Position numbers and translations under genes: made by a program. Below, in pieces: positions 1-9,001 of a stretch of 42,881 bases of DNA. A model generated the notes under the pieces. It searched no databases. It was given only the letters and a program-made list of their open reading frames with translations, and had not been told where the DNA came from. The stretch spans positions 1 to 42,881 of the forward strand of contig CALHAM010000093.1 in the NCBI GenBank assembly GCA_937934275.1, written 5' to 3'. The DNA comes from an uncultured Saprospiraceae bacterium (GTDB lineage: Bacteria > Bacteroidota > Bacteroidia > Chitinophagales > Saprospiraceae). How positions within the stretch are numbered: the stretch's first letter is position 1; each line of letters opens with the position of its first letter.

Positions 1-1029
1 ACGATGGTTCAGCGCTTTTACGGCGATACACGTCGCGCTTCAGCCTTTGTGGCTCGCTTGCAACAATTTGGCTTGCACCAGCCCACGGGTATCGAGATTG
101 GGGGCGAGGAGCCTCCCTACCTCAAAACACCGGACGATGCTAAAGCGCGCTGGTCGGGCACTACATTGCCGTGGATGAGCATCGGCTACGAGGTGTTGCT
201 GACCCCGCTGCAAACGCTAACTTTTTACAATGCGGTAGCCAATAACGGGCGCCGCATGAAACCCTATTTGGTGGAGCGCATCGAGCGCGACGGTAAGCCC
301 GTGAGAGTGTTTAAGCCTACTGTGCTGGACAATCGCATTGCCAGCCGCAACACCCTCCTGCGCGCCCGCGCCCTAATGCGCGAAGTGATAGAGGCGGGCA
401 CGGCGCGCAACATACGCCCAAGCCTATACAGCATTGCGGGAAAGACAGGCACTACGCAGCTGAACTACCACAAGTTCAAGGCGCGCGGAGGCATTCGCTA
501 TCAGGCAGCGTTCTGCGGTTACTTTCCAGCCGATAACCCGGTGTATTCGTGCATAGTGGTCATCAGCGAACCCAAGCGCGGCGGTTACCACGGCGCAGAA
601 GCCGCAGCGCCGGTGTTTCGCGAGATCGCCGACAAGTGCTTTGCCCTCAAGCCCGAGCTGCATCCACCCATCAACAGTGGCGAGCGGCCGCGCCTGACGA
701 CGACCCAATTGCCCGGTGGGAGCGCGGGCCAGGGCGATGACCTCAAGACGGCTCTTCGCTGGCTTGAGTTGGGAGCCTACCTCGAACAGCGCTGGCCCAC
801 CTATGGCGTACTTGTGGCGCGCAACGACTCGCTGCTCGTGCTGCCGCGCGCTATGTCGGAGCAGCTGGTGCCCTCGGTCGTGGGCATGGGCCTCAAAGAC
901 GCCCTGCCCTTGCTGGAAAATCGCGGATGCCGCGTTCGCATCAAAGGTGTGGGCAAGGTTGCTGGCCAAAGTTTGCCGCCCGGAACGCCCATCCACGGCC
1001 GCCCCATCGTTACCTTAACCCTTCATTGA
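1..1029 (+). CDS. ftsI: FtsI-type penicillin-binding protein with C-terminal PASTA domain (5' truncated by window)
   Basis: This is the C-terminal part of a class B penicillin-binding protein, the D,D-transpeptidase that crosslinks septal peptidoglycan on the periplasmic side. The frame is open from base 1, so the N-terminal membrane anchor, the dimerisation domain and the SxxK and SxN active-site motifs lie outside the window. The third transpeptidase motif KTGT is at 442-453, followed by typical PBP sequence (FCGYFPADNP). About the last 55 residues (from SEQLVPSVVGMGL) form one PASTA repeat, a wall- or beta-lactam-binding module common on FtsI of Bacteroidota. The stop is directly followed by the murE ATG, which fits one operon. 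The family call is firm; FtsI rather than another class B PBP rests mainly on the cluster position. Confidence 0.95.
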   Translation, partial: TMVQRFYGDTRRASAFVARLQQFGLHQPTGIEIGGEEPPYLKTPDDAKARWSGTTLPWMSIGYEVLLTPLQTLTFYNAVANNGRRMKPYLVERIERDGKPVRVFKPTVLDNRIASRNTLLRARALMREVIEAGTARNIRPSLYSIAGKTGTTQLNYHKFKARGGIRYQAAFCGYFPADNPVYSCIVVISEPKRGGYHGAEAAAPVFREIADKCFALKPELHPPINSGERPRLTTTQLPGGSAGQGDDLKTALRWLELGAYLEQRWPTYGVLVARNDSLLVLPRAMSEQLVPSVVGMGLKDALPLLENRGCRVRIKGVGKVAGQSLPPGTPIHGRPIVTLTLH

Positions 1030-2547
1030 ATGCCCGTCATGACGTTAGACCTATTGCTGCGCGACTTGCCTGGCCTGCTCGACATCGTCGGCCCCACCGA
1101 TGCTGAGGTACGCTCGCTTCAGCCCGACAGTCGAAGGGTTGAAGCGAGCGATGCGTTTGTGGCCGTGCGCGGCACATCGGCCGATGGGCATTTCTTCATC
1201 CAACAGGCCTTAGAGCGCGGCGCTTCGGCCGTCGTAGGCGAATATTGGCCCGAAGACTTGACCTTGCCCACAGGTGTTGCCTTCGCGCGCGTAGCCAATA
1301 GCGCCGAAGCTTTGGGCCACCTGGCTTCCGCTTTCTATGGCCACCCATCGCGCTGCATGCGCGTAGTGGGGGTTACGGGCACCAACGGCAAGACCACTAC
1401 CACCACGCTAATGTATCAGCTCTTCACCGCCTTAGGCCGAGCAGCAGGCCTCATCGGAACGGTGAACAACCGCATTGGTACGCACGCTCTTCCCAGCACT
1501 CTGACCACGCCCGATGCCGTCAGCCTGCACGCCTTACTGCGCCAAATGGCCGACGCCGGCTGCACGGAGGTATTTATCGAAGCCAGCAGCCATGCCATTG
1601 ACCAACGCCGCATCGCCGGCATACACTTCGCCGGTGCAGTCTTTACCAACCTCACCCACGACCACTTAGACTACCACGGCACGTTTGCCAACTACCGCAA
1701 CGCCAAAAAGCGCCTTTTCGACGAACTGCCCGCCTCGGCCTTTGCCCTAACCAACGCCGACGACCGAAACGGGGCTTTCATGTTGCAAAATACCCGCGCT
1801 GCACGCTATACCTATGCCTTGAAAACAGCAGCTCACTTCAAAGCAAAGGTGTTAGACAATACCCTGACTGGCTTGCACTTAGATCTCGACGGCACCCAAC
1901 TGCACGCCCGGCTAATAGGCACCTTTAACGCCTATAACCTGACGGCTGCTTACGCCGTCGCGCGCTTGCTGGGTATCGAAAAGGAGCCTGCCCTGACGGC
2001 AGTGAGCAACCTAACGGGCGCCGAAGGCCGCTTTGAAGTCATTCAGGACAATAGCCATCCTCCGCGCATCGGCATCGTGGACTACGCCCACACGCCCGAC
2101 GCGTTGCAAAATGTGTTGCAGACCATCGGCCAACTGCGCCGCCGACCCGCCCGCATCTTCACCGTCGTGGGCTGTGGCGGCGAGCGCGACAAAGCCAAAC
2201 GACCTATCATGGCTCAAATCGCCGCCCGAGAGAGCGACCAAGCCATCCTGACCAGCGACAACCCCCGCGCGGAAGACCCCCGCGCTATCCTCCAAGACAT
2301 GGAAGCAGGCTTAACGCCCGAAGACCGCACCCGTACGATTACGATCGAAAATCGAGAAGAAGCCATCAAAACCGCCTGCCGGATGGCAGCCCCCGGCGAC
2401 ATCATCCTCGTAGCCGGGAAAGGACATGAGAAATATCAGGAAATCAACGGTATCAAACACCCTTTCGACGATAAACGCGTCCTCCAAGAATATTTAGGCT
2501 TTAGCAGTGGGATGGCGCCCGCCCATCCCATCGCCAAAGAAAAATAG
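1030..2547 (+). CDS. murE: UDP-MurNAc-tripeptide synthetase MurE (meso-diaminopimelate adding)
   Basis: MurE is the cytoplasmic ATP-dependent ligase that adds the third amino acid to UDP-MurNAc-L-Ala-D-Glu. The 505-residue product shows the Mur ligase layout: an N-terminal UDP-binding domain, a central ATPase with the P-loop GTNGKT near residues 117-122, and a C-terminal ligase domain. The specificity motif DNPR is at residues 410-413 (2257-2268); in characterised MurE enzymes DNPR selects meso-diaminopimelate rather than lysine. The ATG abuts the ftsI stop. A second in-frame ATG at 1039 is possible (MTLDLLLRDL). A gap of about 130 bp with a hairpin separates it from mraY. Confidence 0.97.
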   Translation: MPVMTLDLLLRDLPGLLDIVGPTDAEVRSLQPDSRRVEASDAFVAVRGTSADGHFFIQQALERGASAVVGEYWPEDLTLPTGVAFARVANSAEALGHLASAFYGHPSRCMRVVGVTGTNGKTTTTTLMYQLFTALGRAAGLIGTVNNRIGTHALPSTLTTPDAVSLHALLRQMADAGCTEVFIEASSHAIDQRRIAGIHFAGAVFTNLTHDHLDYHGTFANYRNAKKRLFDELPASAFALTNADDRNGAFMLQNTRAARYTYALKTAAHFKAKVLDNTLTGLHLDLDGTQLHARLIGTFNAYNLTAAYAVARLLGIEKEPALTAVSNLTGAEGRFEVIQDNSHPPRIGIVDYAHTPDALQNVLQTIGQLRRRPARIFTVVGCGGERDKAKRPIMAQIAARESDQAILTSDNPRAEDPRAILQDMEAGLTPEDRTRTITIENREEAIKTACRMAAPGDIILVAGKGHEKYQEINGIKHPFDDKRVLQEYLGFSSGMAPAHPIAKEK

Positions 2548-2572
2548 TGGAGGGACTATTTTTTGACGACGC

Positions 2573-2603
2573 CCGGAGCGATGCAAGATCGCTCCGGCAT
2601 TTT
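2573..2603 (+). terminator. Hairpin with short T run between murE and mraY, possible attenuator
   Basis: A perfect 10-bp inverted repeat (CCGGAGCGAT at 2573-2582, ATCGCTCCGG at 2588-2597) with a 5-nt loop lies 25 bp after the murE stop. It is followed by CA and four T residues (2600-2603), then an A tract. The form resembles an intrinsic terminator with a weak U tract. As mraY and the rest of the cluster lie downstream on the same strand, it more likely acts as a partial terminator, attenuator or mRNA processing/stability element. On the other strand it has no T run. Confidence 0.45.
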
Positions 2604-2679
2604 AAAAAAAACAACTTTTACAGGCAAGAAGTATGGCTCCTACAGGGGCCTTCAGCCGAGTGAAACACCATCTGTTATC

Positions 2680-3933
2680 ATGCTTTACCACCTCTTCCAA
2701 TGGCTATCCGAAACGACCGACCTGCCTGGGGTAGGGCTGTTTCAGTTCATCTCGTTTCGAGCAGGAGCAGCCCTGATCCTGTCGCTGCTCATTTCGCTGG
2801 TCATTGGCAAGCGCATCATCCGGACGCTTCAGCGCCTACAAATCGGCGAAACGGTGCGCGATTTGGGTCTTCAAGGAGAAAACCTCAAAGCAGGCACGCC
2901 CACCATGGGCGGCATCATCATCATTGCAGCCACGCTTCTGCCCTGTCTATTGTTGGCTCGGTTAGACAATGTGTACATTCTACTCATGATCACGGCCACT
3001 CTTTGGATGGGCGCCATTGGGTTTGTAGACGACTATATCAAGGTGTTCAGAAAAGACAAAAAGGGCCTGAAAGGCATCTTCAAAATTTTAGGCCAAGTGG
3101 GGCTGGGCCTCATCGTGGGCATCACCATGCTGGCCAGCGACGATGTGGTGGTGCGCATGGAACCGGAAAAAGCCCTGCGACACGGCTACGAAATTAAGAA
3201 ATACGTCTACGTCAAGACCGGCCCAGACACTTACAAGGAGCTCGTGCACGCAAAAGCGCCCATTACAAATGTGCCGTTTTTTAAAAACAACGAGCTGGAC
3301 TACTCTCGGCTGTTGTGGTTTTTGGGCGATAATGCCGATCGGTTGGTGTGGATCGTTTTTTTGCTCATCACCGTGTTCATCATTGCGGCTGTGAGCAATG
3401 GCGCTAACCTGACCGATGGATTAGACGGGCTGGCCACTGGAGTTTCGGCCATCGTAATCATGTCGTTGGGTATTATGGCCTTTTTGAGCGGCAACGCCGT
3501 GGCAGCGGATTACTTAAAGATTCTTTTTTTGCCGCACACGGGCGAGTTGGTGGTCTTTTCGGCCTGTTTGCTGGGCGGATGCATCGGCTTTTTGTGGTAC
3601 AACGTCTTTCCGGCGCGTGTATTCATGGGCGACACGGGCAGCCTAACGCTGGGCGGCATCATTGCGGCACTGGCCATCGTTTTGCGCAAGGAATTGCTCA
3701 TTCCCATTCTCTGTGGCGTGTTTTTAATTGAAAATCTATCGGTCATTCTGCAAGTGTGGTATTTCAAGCACACGAAGAAGAAATACGGCGAAGGGCGTCG
3801 CATTTTTAAAATGGCGCCTTTGCACCATCATTTTCAAAAAGAAGGGTACCACGAAGTAACCATTTCAGTACGCTTCTGGATTGTACAAATTCTGTTGGCG
3901 GTATTGGCGGTCATTACGCTTAAAATTCGATAA
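2680..3933 (+). CDS. mraY: Phospho-MurNAc-pentapeptide transferase MraY
   Basis: MraY is an integral membrane enzyme that transfers phospho-MurNAc-pentapeptide to undecaprenyl phosphate, making lipid I on the inner face of the membrane. Signature segments are GGIIIIAATLLPCLLL, FVDDYIKV with the catalytic Asp pair, NGANLTDGLDGLA, FMGDTGSLTLGG and MAPLHHHFQ. Many hydrophobic helices are evident. The ATG at 2680 (MLYHLFQWLSE) fits the usual N-terminus of Bacteroidota MraY and gives 417 residues. An upstream in-frame TTG at 2563 would add 39 residues that read through the hairpin and is rejected. The cytoplasmic insert around residues 155-200 is longer than in E. coli, as seen in this phylum. MurD follows after 2 bp. 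Confidence 0.97.
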   Translation: MLYHLFQWLSETTDLPGVGLFQFISFRAGAALILSLLISLVIGKRIIRTLQRLQIGETVRDLGLQGENLKAGTPTMGGIIIIAATLLPCLLLARLDNVYILLMITATLWMGAIGFVDDYIKVFRKDKKGLKGIFKILGQVGLGLIVGITMLASDDVVVRMEPEKALRHGYEIKKYVYVKTGPDTYKELVHAKAPITNVPFFKNNELDYSRLLWFLGDNADRLVWIVFLLITVFIIAAVSNGANLTDGLDGLATGVSAIVIMSLGIMAFLSGNAVAADYLKILFLPHTGELVVFSACLLGGCIGFLWYNVFPARVFMGDTGSLTLGGIIAALAIVLRKELLIPILCGVFLIENLSVILQVWYFKHTKKKYGEGRRIFKMAPLHHHFQKEGYHEVTISVRFWIVQILLAVLAVITLKIR

Positions 3934-3935
3934 GC

Positions 3936-5306
3936 ATGAGCAATCGACACATCACCATCCTCGGCGCGGGAGAGTCTGGCGTGGGCGCGGCATTGCTGGC
4001 CCAACACTTGGGCTATGAGGTGCGCGTGTCGGATGCGGGCCACATCAAGCCCGCGTATCAGAAGCGTTTAGAAGAGGCCGGTATTCCATACGAGAGCGGT
4101 GAGCACACTTTGGCCTGGCTGTTGGAGCGCTCGCGCACGAAAGGGAGGCATTGGGTGGTGAAAAGCCCGGGTATTCCGCAAGAGGTACCGGTGCTTCAGG
4201 CCTTTCGCGCACAGCACATCCCGGTAATTGGCGAGATCGAGTTCGCCTATCGCTTTGTCGGGCCTTGCAAGATAGCGGCTATTACGGGTACGAACGGCAA
4301 GACGACCACTACTACGCTTACGCACCATCTGATGCGTACGGCTGGGCTAAATGTGTACATGGCCGGAAATGTGGGAAACAGCTTCGCTGAGTTGGTCTGG
4401 CAGCACCTATGTGCGGGCAATCAAGAGCGCTCCCGTATTTTTGTCTTGGAGGTGAGCAGTTTTCAGCTGGAAGACATTGAGCGATTTAGGCCTCAAATTG
4501 CCGCATTGCTCAACATTACTCCCGACCACTTGGATCGCTACGGCTACAGCGTAGAGCGCTATGCGGCCGCTAAGTTTCGCATCGGTGAGAACCAAAAGAC
4601 GCGCGACTACTTTCTGTACAATGCCGCCGACGCCATCACGCTGGACTACATGGCCCGCTATCCTCGGCAAGGTCGGGCGAAAGTTGTGGCGATGCACCCA
4701 AACCACCTTTTGGATGGGTGCATTCGGGTGGACCGACACGTCCTCGATTTGAGCAGCAGCCGGCTTTTAGGGCCGCATAACGCCATGAACGCTCTCTTCG
4801 CGTCGCGCATGGCCCTGCTTGTGAAGGCGGCCCCTGAGAAGGTGCAAGAAGGGCTGCACACCTATACGCCGCCAGCGCACCGCCTTGAAGTGGTGGCCCA
4901 GGTCGAAGGCGTCACGTGGATCAACGACAGCAAAGCGACCAACGTCGAGGCGGCCTACGAGGCCCTGCGATCCGCAAAAGCGCCGATTGTCTGGATTGCA
5001 GGGGGCACTGATAAGGGCAACGACTACGCGCCGTTGGTGCCCCTCGTGCGCGATAAAGTGCGCGCCTGCGTGTTCTTGGGCGCCGACAACAGCAAATTGC
5101 TGCAAACCTTCCGGTCTTTGGGTAAGCCCATCGAAGAAGCGCGCTCAGCTGAACAAGCCGTCGCCGCCGCGGCACGCCTCAGTCAACCGGGCGATACCGT
5201 GCTGCTCAGCCCAGCCTGTGCGAGTTTCGATTTATTTAAGAATTACGAAGACCGAGGCAACCAATTTCGGGAAGCCGTGCTAAAACTCATTCCTAAAACC
5301 GCTTAA
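3936..5306 (+). CDS. murD: UDP-MurNAc-L-alanine:D-glutamate ligase MurD
   Basis: This 456-residue cytoplasmic ligase adds D-glutamate to UDP-MurNAc-L-Ala using ATP. It opens with a Rossmann-like segment (ILGAGESGVGAALLA) that binds the UDP substrate. It has the Mur P-loop GTNGKTTTTT near residues 117-126, the Mur signature NITPDHLDRY, and the C-terminal ligase domain (HRLEVVAQVEGVTWINDSKA, then LLSPACASFDLFKNYEDRG). HRxE...NDSKAT and SPACASFD are characteristic of MurD. It starts 2 bp after mraY and ends 10 bp before ftsW, so it is part of the same transcript. Confidence 0.97.
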   Translation: MSNRHITILGAGESGVGAALLAQHLGYEVRVSDAGHIKPAYQKRLEEAGIPYESGEHTLAWLLERSRTKGRHWVVKSPGIPQEVPVLQAFRAQHIPVIGEIEFAYRFVGPCKIAAITGTNGKTTTTTLTHHLMRTAGLNVYMAGNVGNSFAELVWQHLCAGNQERSRIFVLEVSSFQLEDIERFRPQIAALLNITPDHLDRYGYSVERYAAAKFRIGENQKTRDYFLYNAADAITLDYMARYPRQGRAKVVAMHPNHLLDGCIRVDRHVLDLSSSRLLGPHNAMNALFASRMALLVKAAPEKVQEGLHTYTPPAHRLEVVAQVEGVTWINDSKATNVEAAYEALRSAKAPIVWIAGGTDKGNDYAPLVPLVRDKVRACVFLGADNSKLLQTFRSLGKPIEEARSAEQAVAAAARLSQPGDTVLLSPACASFDLFKNYEDRGNQFREAVLKLIPKTA

Positions 5307-5316
5307 AGAGTGTCTT

Positions 5317-6465
5317 ATGTTTGTCGCTCAAAAAATAGCTGCCCAAATAAAAGGCGACCGAGCCATCTGGATGGTCGTCATTATGCTGAGTTTCATCGGC
5401 CTGTTGGCCGTGTATTCCACCTCTGGGGCACTCACGTGGCAGGGACGTGCCACCACTACGACGTCGTACTTCATCAATCACTTGTTACACGTGGTTGTTG
5501 CTTTGTTTTTGGTGTATCTCTGCCATCGCATTCACTACGATCGCTACAAACAACTGGGCACTTGGCTGCTTCTTTTCTCTGTGCCTTCCTTAGTCCTGAC
5601 GCTGGCCATAGGCAGGAGCGTCAATGAAGCGTCGCGCTGGTTGGATTTACCGTTTTTGCCCTTTGGCTTCCAAACCTCCGACATGGCTAAATTGGCGCTC
5701 ATCATCTACGTTGCCCGAGAGCTGACGCGCAAACAAGATTACATCAAGTCGTTCAAAGACGCCTTTGGGCCTATTATTGTTCCAGTTATTCTAATATGCG
5801 GACTGATAGCGCCGGCCAACCTATCCACAGCGAGCATTTTGTTCACCACCTGCTTGGTGCTGATGTTCATTGGGCGCGTGCACTACAAGTACATCTTATT
5901 GCTCATTCTGTTGGGCATAGTTACGCTGGCGCTGCTTATTGCCATTGGCCGCATGGCGCCCGAGGTGGTGCGCGTAGACACGTGGGTCAACCGCATGAAT
6001 ACTTTCCTGCACGAAGAGAGCGGCGGATACCAAGTAGAGCAGGCCAAAATTGCCATTGCGCGCGGGGGCTTGCTAGGTGTAGGGCCGGGCAACTCGATAT
6101 CGCGCAATTACCTGCCGTATTCGCAAAACGACTTCATTTTTCCCATCATTTGCGAGGAGTACGGCTTGGTGGGCGGCTTGCTGGTGTTAGGGCTGTATGT
6201 GCTGTTGTTTTTCCGAACGGTTGTGCTCGTTACGCGAAGTCCTAAGGTGTTTGGCGCTTTTTTAGCCATTGGCCTGAGTCTGCTCATCACCATTCAGGCC
6301 ATGGTCAACATTGCCGTGTCGGTGCACTTGGTGCCGACGACAGGTCTGACCCTGCCCTTTGTTTCGAAAGGCGGCACGAGCCTCGTCTTCAGCGCCATTT
6401 CAGTGGGTATTATTCTGAGCGTATCTCGCTACATAGAGAAATTAGACGAAATCGTCAAATCATGA
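5317..6465 (+). CDS. ftsW: Septal peptidoglycan polymerase FtsW (SEDS family)
   Basis: FtsW is the SEDS-family glycosyltransferase that polymerises lipid II at the septum with its partner class B PBP; ftsI at the left edge is the natural partner. The 382-residue protein is almost entirely hydrophobic helices, about 9-10 transmembrane segments. It carries SEDS landmarks: FGFQTSDMAKLALIIYVA, GGLLGVGPGNS, and QNDFIFPIICEEYGLVGG, which contains the conserved Asp and the EE-G segment. The large extracytoplasmic loop lies between residues about 215 and 280. The final codons overlap the murG start in an ATGA (6462-6465), suggesting translational coupling. Confidence 0.95.
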   Translation: MFVAQKIAAQIKGDRAIWMVVIMLSFIGLLAVYSTSGALTWQGRATTTTSYFINHLLHVVVALFLVYLCHRIHYDRYKQLGTWLLLFSVPSLVLTLAIGRSVNEASRWLDLPFLPFGFQTSDMAKLALIIYVARELTRKQDYIKSFKDAFGPIIVPVILICGLIAPANLSTASILFTTCLVLMFIGRVHYKYILLLILLGIVTLALLIAIGRMAPEVVRVDTWVNRMNTFLHEESGGYQVEQAKIAIARGGLLGVGPGNSISRNYLPYSQNDFIFPIICEEYGLVGGLLVLGLYVLLFFRTVVLVTRSPKVFGAFLAIGLSLLITIQAMVNIAVSVHLVPTTGLTLPFVSKGGTSLVFSAISVGIILSVSRYIEKLDEIVKS

Positions 6466-7619
6466 GCAAGCCACTTCGCATACTTATCAGTGGGGGAGGT
6501 ACGGGAGGACACATCTTCCCGGCGATAGCCATTGCCGATGCGCTGCGGCGCTTGCGGCCCGATGCGGAGTTTTTGTTTGTGGGCGCCAACGGACGCATGG
6601 AAATGGAGCGCGTTCCACGAGCGGGCTATCGCATTGTGGGCATTGACATAGCCGGGCTGCAGCGCGGTTTTTCGTGGAACAGCCTGCGGCAAAATTTCAG
6701 CCTGCCGTGGAAGTTGTGGCGCAGTTGGCGTATGGCTCAGCGCATTGTGCGCGATTTTGGGCCGAGCGTGGCCATCGGCACGGGCGGCTATGCGTCGTGG
6801 GCGGCGCTGCGCGTCAGCCAACGCATGGGTGTGCCGACGCTCATTCACGAGGCCAACTCGTATGCCGGTCTTGCTAATCGGCAGTTGGCTCGTCGGGCGC
6901 AGCGCGTGTGTGTGGCCTACGAGGGTATGGAGCGCTACTTCCCAGCCGAGCGCATCGCCCTGACGGGCAATCCCGTGCGGGCGGAGTTGCTCGAGGCTGC
7001 GACCAAACGAGCCGAAGGGCTGGCTTTTTATGGCCTCGAAGCCAGCCGAAAAACGCTCGCTGTAATGGGCGGTAGCTTAGGCGCGCGCACGCTCAACGAA
7101 GCCATGGCGCAAGGGGCTGAACCGTTGGCTCAACGCCCCGACATCCAAGTGCTTTGGCAGTGTGGGCGTGCTTACGAACAGGCCTACCGCAACAGCGCAA
7201 CAGCCCAGCTGCCTCACGTGCAATTGCGGCCCTTCATCGAGCGCATGGACTTGCTCTACGCTGCCGCCGACGTAGTGATCGCTCGCGCCGGCGCCCTGAC
7301 CATCAGTGAGTTGGCAGCTACAGCTAAGGCAGCCATCCTCGTGCCTTCGCCCAACGTAGCCGAAGACCACCAGACGCGCAACGCTCAAGCGCTCGCCACG
7401 CGAAAGGCGGCTTTGCTCGTGCCCGACGCTGAAGCTGCCCGCCGCCTACTCCCCGAAGCACTAGCCCTGCTCGACGACCCCCAACGCCAAGCAGGCCTGT
7501 GCGACAACATTCAGCACTTCGCCCGACCCAACGCCGCCGAAGCTATCGCTCGCGAGGCCCTCTACCTGTGCGAACAAACACAAGAAGCACTCACTCACAA
7601 CTCTCTGCGCGCGCTATGA
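6462..7619 (+). CDS. murG: UDP-GlcNAc:lipid I N-acetylglucosaminyltransferase MurG
   Basis: MurG is a membrane-associated GT28 (GT-B fold) enzyme that adds GlcNAc to lipid I, forming lipid II. The N-terminal G-loop is clear (GGGTGGHIFPAIAIADAL, residues about 11-28), as are GTGGYASWAAL, HEANSYAGLANR, MGGSLGARTLNEA and the UDP-GlcNAc site region RAGALTISELAA and PSPNVAEDHQTRNA. The length, 385 residues, is slightly above the usual 355-370. The HEANSYAG segment replaces the HEQNAVAG found in E. coli, a common variation in this phylum. It overlaps ftsW at the start and murC at the end, both by ATGA. Confidence 0.97.
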   Translation: MSKPLRILISGGGTGGHIFPAIAIADALRRLRPDAEFLFVGANGRMEMERVPRAGYRIVGIDIAGLQRGFSWNSLRQNFSLPWKLWRSWRMAQRIVRDFGPSVAIGTGGYASWAALRVSQRMGVPTLIHEANSYAGLANRQLARRAQRVCVAYEGMERYFPAERIALTGNPVRAELLEAATKRAEGLAFYGLEASRKTLAVMGGSLGARTLNEAMAQGAEPLAQRPDIQVLWQCGRAYEQAYRNSATAQLPHVQLRPFIERMDLLYAAADVVIARAGALTISELAATAKAAILVPSPNVAEDHQTRNAQALATRKAALLVPDAEAARRLLPEALALLDDPQRQAGLCDNIQHFARPNAAEAIAREALYLCEQTQEALTHNSLRAL

Positions 7620-8995
7620 CCTTGAACGACGTCAGAACTATCTACTTCATCGGTATCGGCGGCATCGGCATGTCGGCCCTGGCGCGCTATTTCCGCCATT
7701 TGGGCGCCGAAGTGCACGGATACGACCGCACGGAAACCGACCTGACGCGCACCTTGGTCGCTGAAGGCATGCACATCCACTACGAGGAAGACGTTGACCG
7801 CATTCCCGCACGCGTAGATTTGGCCGTCTGGACGCCCGCCGTGCCTGCCCACCACCGCGAACTGGTGTGGCTACGCCAACGCGGGTACCCGCTCATGAAG
7901 CGCGCCGAAGTACTCGGCCTGATTAGCCGCGGCAAACGCTGTATCGCCATTGCGGGCACACACGGAAAAACAACCACTTCCTCGCTCACTACCTGGCTGC
8001 TGCGCAACGGTGGCGTGGAAGCCACAGCCTTTCTCGGCGGCATTGCTGTCAACTTCCATTCCAACTTCGTATTGGGCCGCAGCGAATGGGTCGTCGTAGA
8101 GGCCGATGAATACGATCGCTCTTTCCTACACCTCGAGCCGGAAATTACCGTTATCAATTCGCTCGACCCTGACCATTTGGATATCTACGGCTCGCCTGAA
8201 GCCGTAGTAGAAACGTATAAGCAATTTGCCGGCCAGATCAAGCCGGGCGGAACGCTCTTCTATAAACACGGCCTGCCGCTGGAAGACGTAGCGCAAGCAC
8301 TGCGCCAAAGTGGGCGCCATGCCTTCGCCTTCGGCCTTGAGGCAGGCGATATTAGGGCAACAAATCTCCGCATTGACGAAGGTTATACGCTCTTTGACGC
8401 TGAAACTAGCCACAGCACTTATTCCGCCCTACGCCTGCCGATGCCGGGCCGTCATAACGTAGAAAATGCCTTGGCTGCATGGGCTGCTGCTCAAACAGCC
8501 GGCGGGGCTGAGGCGGATATGTGCCGCAGCCTTCCCAACTTCCAAGGCGTCAAGCGGCGCTTCGAATTCATTTTGCGACAGCCCAACATTATTTATGTGG
8601 ATGACTATGCGCATCATCCCGCTGAAATCCGAGCGACCATACAGGCCGCCCGTATGTTCTTCCCACAAAAAAAAATCACCGGCATCTTTCAGCCCCATCT
8701 CTATTCGCGAACACGCGACTTCGCTCAAGACTTCGCTGCAGCATTAGACGAATTAGACGCTTGCTTTCTGTTGCCCATCTATCCAGCGCGCGAACAACCT
8801 ATAGAGGGCGTCAGCGCAAACTCAATTTTTGAACACATGAAATGCTCGGACAAACACTTAGTCAACAAAGAAGAACTCGTTCGACAAGTGAGCGAGCGCA
8901 TGCCCGAAGTGGTCATTACCATGGGCGCAGGTGACATTGATGCGCTCGTCCCCATACTCGCCCAGCAACTAAATATTCTATCGGCTAAAAATTGA
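7616..8995 (+). CDS. murC: UDP-N-acetylmuramate:L-alanine ligase MurC
   Basis: MurC adds L-alanine to UDP-MurNAc, the first peptide step. The chosen ATG at 7616 sits in the ATGA overlap with the murG stop and gives MTLNDVRTIYFIGIGGIGMS, with the conserved N-terminal GIGGIGMS nucleotide-binding loop. An earlier in-frame start at 7499 would bury 39 residues inside murG and is unlikely. The 459-residue protein has the P-loop AGTHGKTTT near residues 115-123, EADEYDRSFL, NSLDPDHLDIYG, and the C-terminal FQPHLYSRT and TMGAGDI segments typical of MurC. ftsQ begins 6 bp after its stop. Confidence 0.97.
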   Translation: MTLNDVRTIYFIGIGGIGMSALARYFRHLGAEVHGYDRTETDLTRTLVAEGMHIHYEEDVDRIPARVDLAVWTPAVPAHHRELVWLRQRGYPLMKRAEVLGLISRGKRCIAIAGTHGKTTTSSLTTWLLRNGGVEATAFLGGIAVNFHSNFVLGRSEWVVVEADEYDRSFLHLEPEITVINSLDPDHLDIYGSPEAVVETYKQFAGQIKPGGTLFYKHGLPLEDVAQALRQSGRHAFAFGLEAGDIRATNLRIDEGYTLFDAETSHSTYSALRLPMPGRHNVENALAAWAAAQTAGGAEADMCRSLPNFQGVKRRFEFILRQPNIIYVDDYAHHPAEIRATIQAARMFFPQKKITGIFQPHLYSRTRDFAQDFAAALDELDACFLLPIYPAREQPIEGVSANSIFEHMKCSDKHLVNKEELVRQVSERMPEVVITMGAGDIDALVPILAQQLNILSAKN

Positions 8996-9001
8996 TGTTC
9001 T

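Noticed and set aside
424-996. Minus-strand open frame of 190 codons inside ftsI
   Set aside because: Overlaps conserved transpeptidase and PASTA sequence in the sense frame; no family match.
2563-2679. N-terminal extension of MraY from TTG
   Set aside because: It would translate a GC-rich hairpin; the ATG at 2680 fits the family start.
7499-7615. N-terminal extension of MurC into murG
   Set aside because: The ATGA overlap at 7616 gives the conserved MurC start; the extension is basic and non-conserved.
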